Assembly (NCBI RefSeq): GCF_001620365.2
Contig: NZ_LQMT02000042.1
Span: forward strand, 1-64,000
Origin: Amycolatopsis keratiniphila subsp. keratiniphila
Lineage (GTDB): Bacteria > Actinomycetota > Actinomycetes > Mycobacteriales > Pseudonocardiaceae
Reading direction: 5' to 3'
DNA length: 64,000 nucleotides
Each line of letters opens with the position of its first letter. The stretch's first letter is position 1. The translations under genes and the position numbers were made by a program. The notes beneath the pieces are model-generated. The model was not told the origin of the DNA. It saw only the letters and a program-made list of their open reading frames with translations, and did not search any database. This document shows positions 63,468-64,000 of the stretch, in pieces.

Positions 63468-64000
63468 CGGACTTCGGCCGCCGCTCGGGCGAACCGGCCG
63501 TGTGGTGCCACTTCGGCGACCCGGCGCGCGTCCGCGATCGTGTCCACATCGGACAGTGTGGGTAGGTGTCCTGGAGACAGCCCTGCTTCGGTCAGCGCGC
63601 GCAGGGTCTGCCGCCCGGTGTCGTCACGCGACATCGGGACGCCGGCGAGAGCCTTGGCGTGTAAGGGATCCTTGAGTCCCAGAGCCCACCAGCCGCCGTC
63701 TTCGGCAGGCCCGAGGACGGAGTCTTCGGTCCGGCTCGCCGCTTGAGCCAGGAGTACCGGGGTGACCTGCGGGGTGTCCATCCCGATCTGCAGCACCGGT
63801 TCCCCGGGGCGAGGGGCGTCCGCGTGCGCGTTGACGAGCCGCATGTCGAAACCTTCACCGCGTTGGGGGATCACCTCCGCTTTTCGGAGTACCGCGGTGA
63901 TTTCCGTGCCGCGGGCGGCTTCGCCGAGTTCGCCGGTCATGGCGACGACCACGCGCGCGTCCGGGGTCGCGAGGGCGGCGTCGAGGGTGTCGAGCAGTGA
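63464..64000 (-). CDS. DUF2064/TIGR04282-type nucleotide-sugar transferase-like protein, 5' end outside window
   Basis: The visible ~178 residues contain the GT-A-like core IGMDTPQVTPVLLAQAA and GPAEDGGWWALGLKDP of the DUF2064 (TIGR04282) family of glycosyltransferase-like proteins. The N-terminus lies beyond the right edge; the frame is open there (SLLDTLDAALATPDARVVVAMTG). It is the first visible gene of the operon leading to the methyltransferase and the molybdopterin enzyme. Confidence 0.8.
   Translation of the reverse strand, partial: SLLDTLDAALATPDARVVVAMTGELGEAARGTEITAVLRKAEVIPQRGEGFDMRLVNAHADAPRPGEPVLQIGMDTPQVTPVLLAQAASRTEDSVLGPAEDGGWWALGLKDPLHAKALAGVPMSRDDTGRQTLRALTEAGLSPGHLPTLSDVDTIADARRVAEVAPHGRFARAAAEVR

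Noticed and set aside
1..64000. CRISPR array
   Set aside because: No regularly spaced repeat units were seen anywhere in the window.

Overview
The window is high-GC, densely coded DNA of an actinomycete, most likely Pseudonocardiales (Amycolatopsis-like). This placement is inferred from gene families and codon style: an AfsR-type regulator, an MprAB/PepD cluster, XRE-TPR regulators, a 13E12 HNH protein and many GTG/TTG starts. It falls into a chromosomal part on the right (54.1-64.0 kb) and a long accessory, defence-rich part on the left (about 5.6-54.0 kb).

Left edge (0-5.6 kb): a 13E12/HNH protein, a secreted DUF4394 protein, a small secreted protein and an AfsR-like SARP-NB-ARC-TPR regulator. 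5.6-12.3 kb: a type I Wadjet locus with jetA-jetB-jetC but no jetD. 12.4-18.6 kb: a lipoprotein, a small unknown protein divergent from an XRE regulator (this pair is bounded by a 20-bp direct repeat), msrA, a MOSC protein, a broken UPF0158 gene, a pRiA4b ORF-3-type gene, and a divergent TetR/cupin pair with a clear operator-like inverted repeat. 18.6-26.6 kb: a second, complete type I Wadjet operon (jetA-jetB-jetC-jetD) with 4-base stop/start overlaps and an apparently leaderless start. 26.6-29.0 kb: decayed genes, including frameshifted copies of one gene family.

28.97-52.41 kb is the most striking part: one minus-strand operon of 17 genes, nearly all joined by 4-base ATGA/GTGA overlaps, driven by a consensus-like promoter bracketed by two 14-bp direct repeats. 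It encodes an intact N6-adenine methylase, a second methylase-like protein that has lost its catalytic motifs, two HsdS-like specificity proteins, two Ser/Thr kinases (one fused to an RNase-H-like domain, one to TPRs), an EVE-domain protein, a HerA-type ATPase next to a NurA-like protein, a 1359-residue P-loop ATPase, and several proteins I do not recognise. No classical HsdR is present. The gene set suggests a self/non-self recognition and DNA-processing defence system: methylase plus specificity subunits for marking, EVE and HsdS modules for sensing, kinases for control, and ATPases plus a possible nuclease as effector. It shares themes with DNA-modification-based systems (BREX/Pgl, MADS), but I cannot match it gene for gene to a described one. 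A tRNA-Arg(CCT) gene lies just beyond the operon's upstream end, with its 3' end facing the accessory DNA, as expected for an island attachment site; no integrase or second att copy was found.

Right part (54.5-64.0 kb): a NarL-type regulator, a TRIC/UPF0126 channel, the MprA/MprB two-component system, lspA, a VOC protein, a DeoR regulator and a PepD/HtrA-like membrane protease with an MprA-box-like direct repeat in front of it. A strong hairpin terminator separates pepD from a convergent operon for a molybdopterin oxidoreductase, a small membrane protein, a methyltransferase and a DUF2064 protein that runs off the window.
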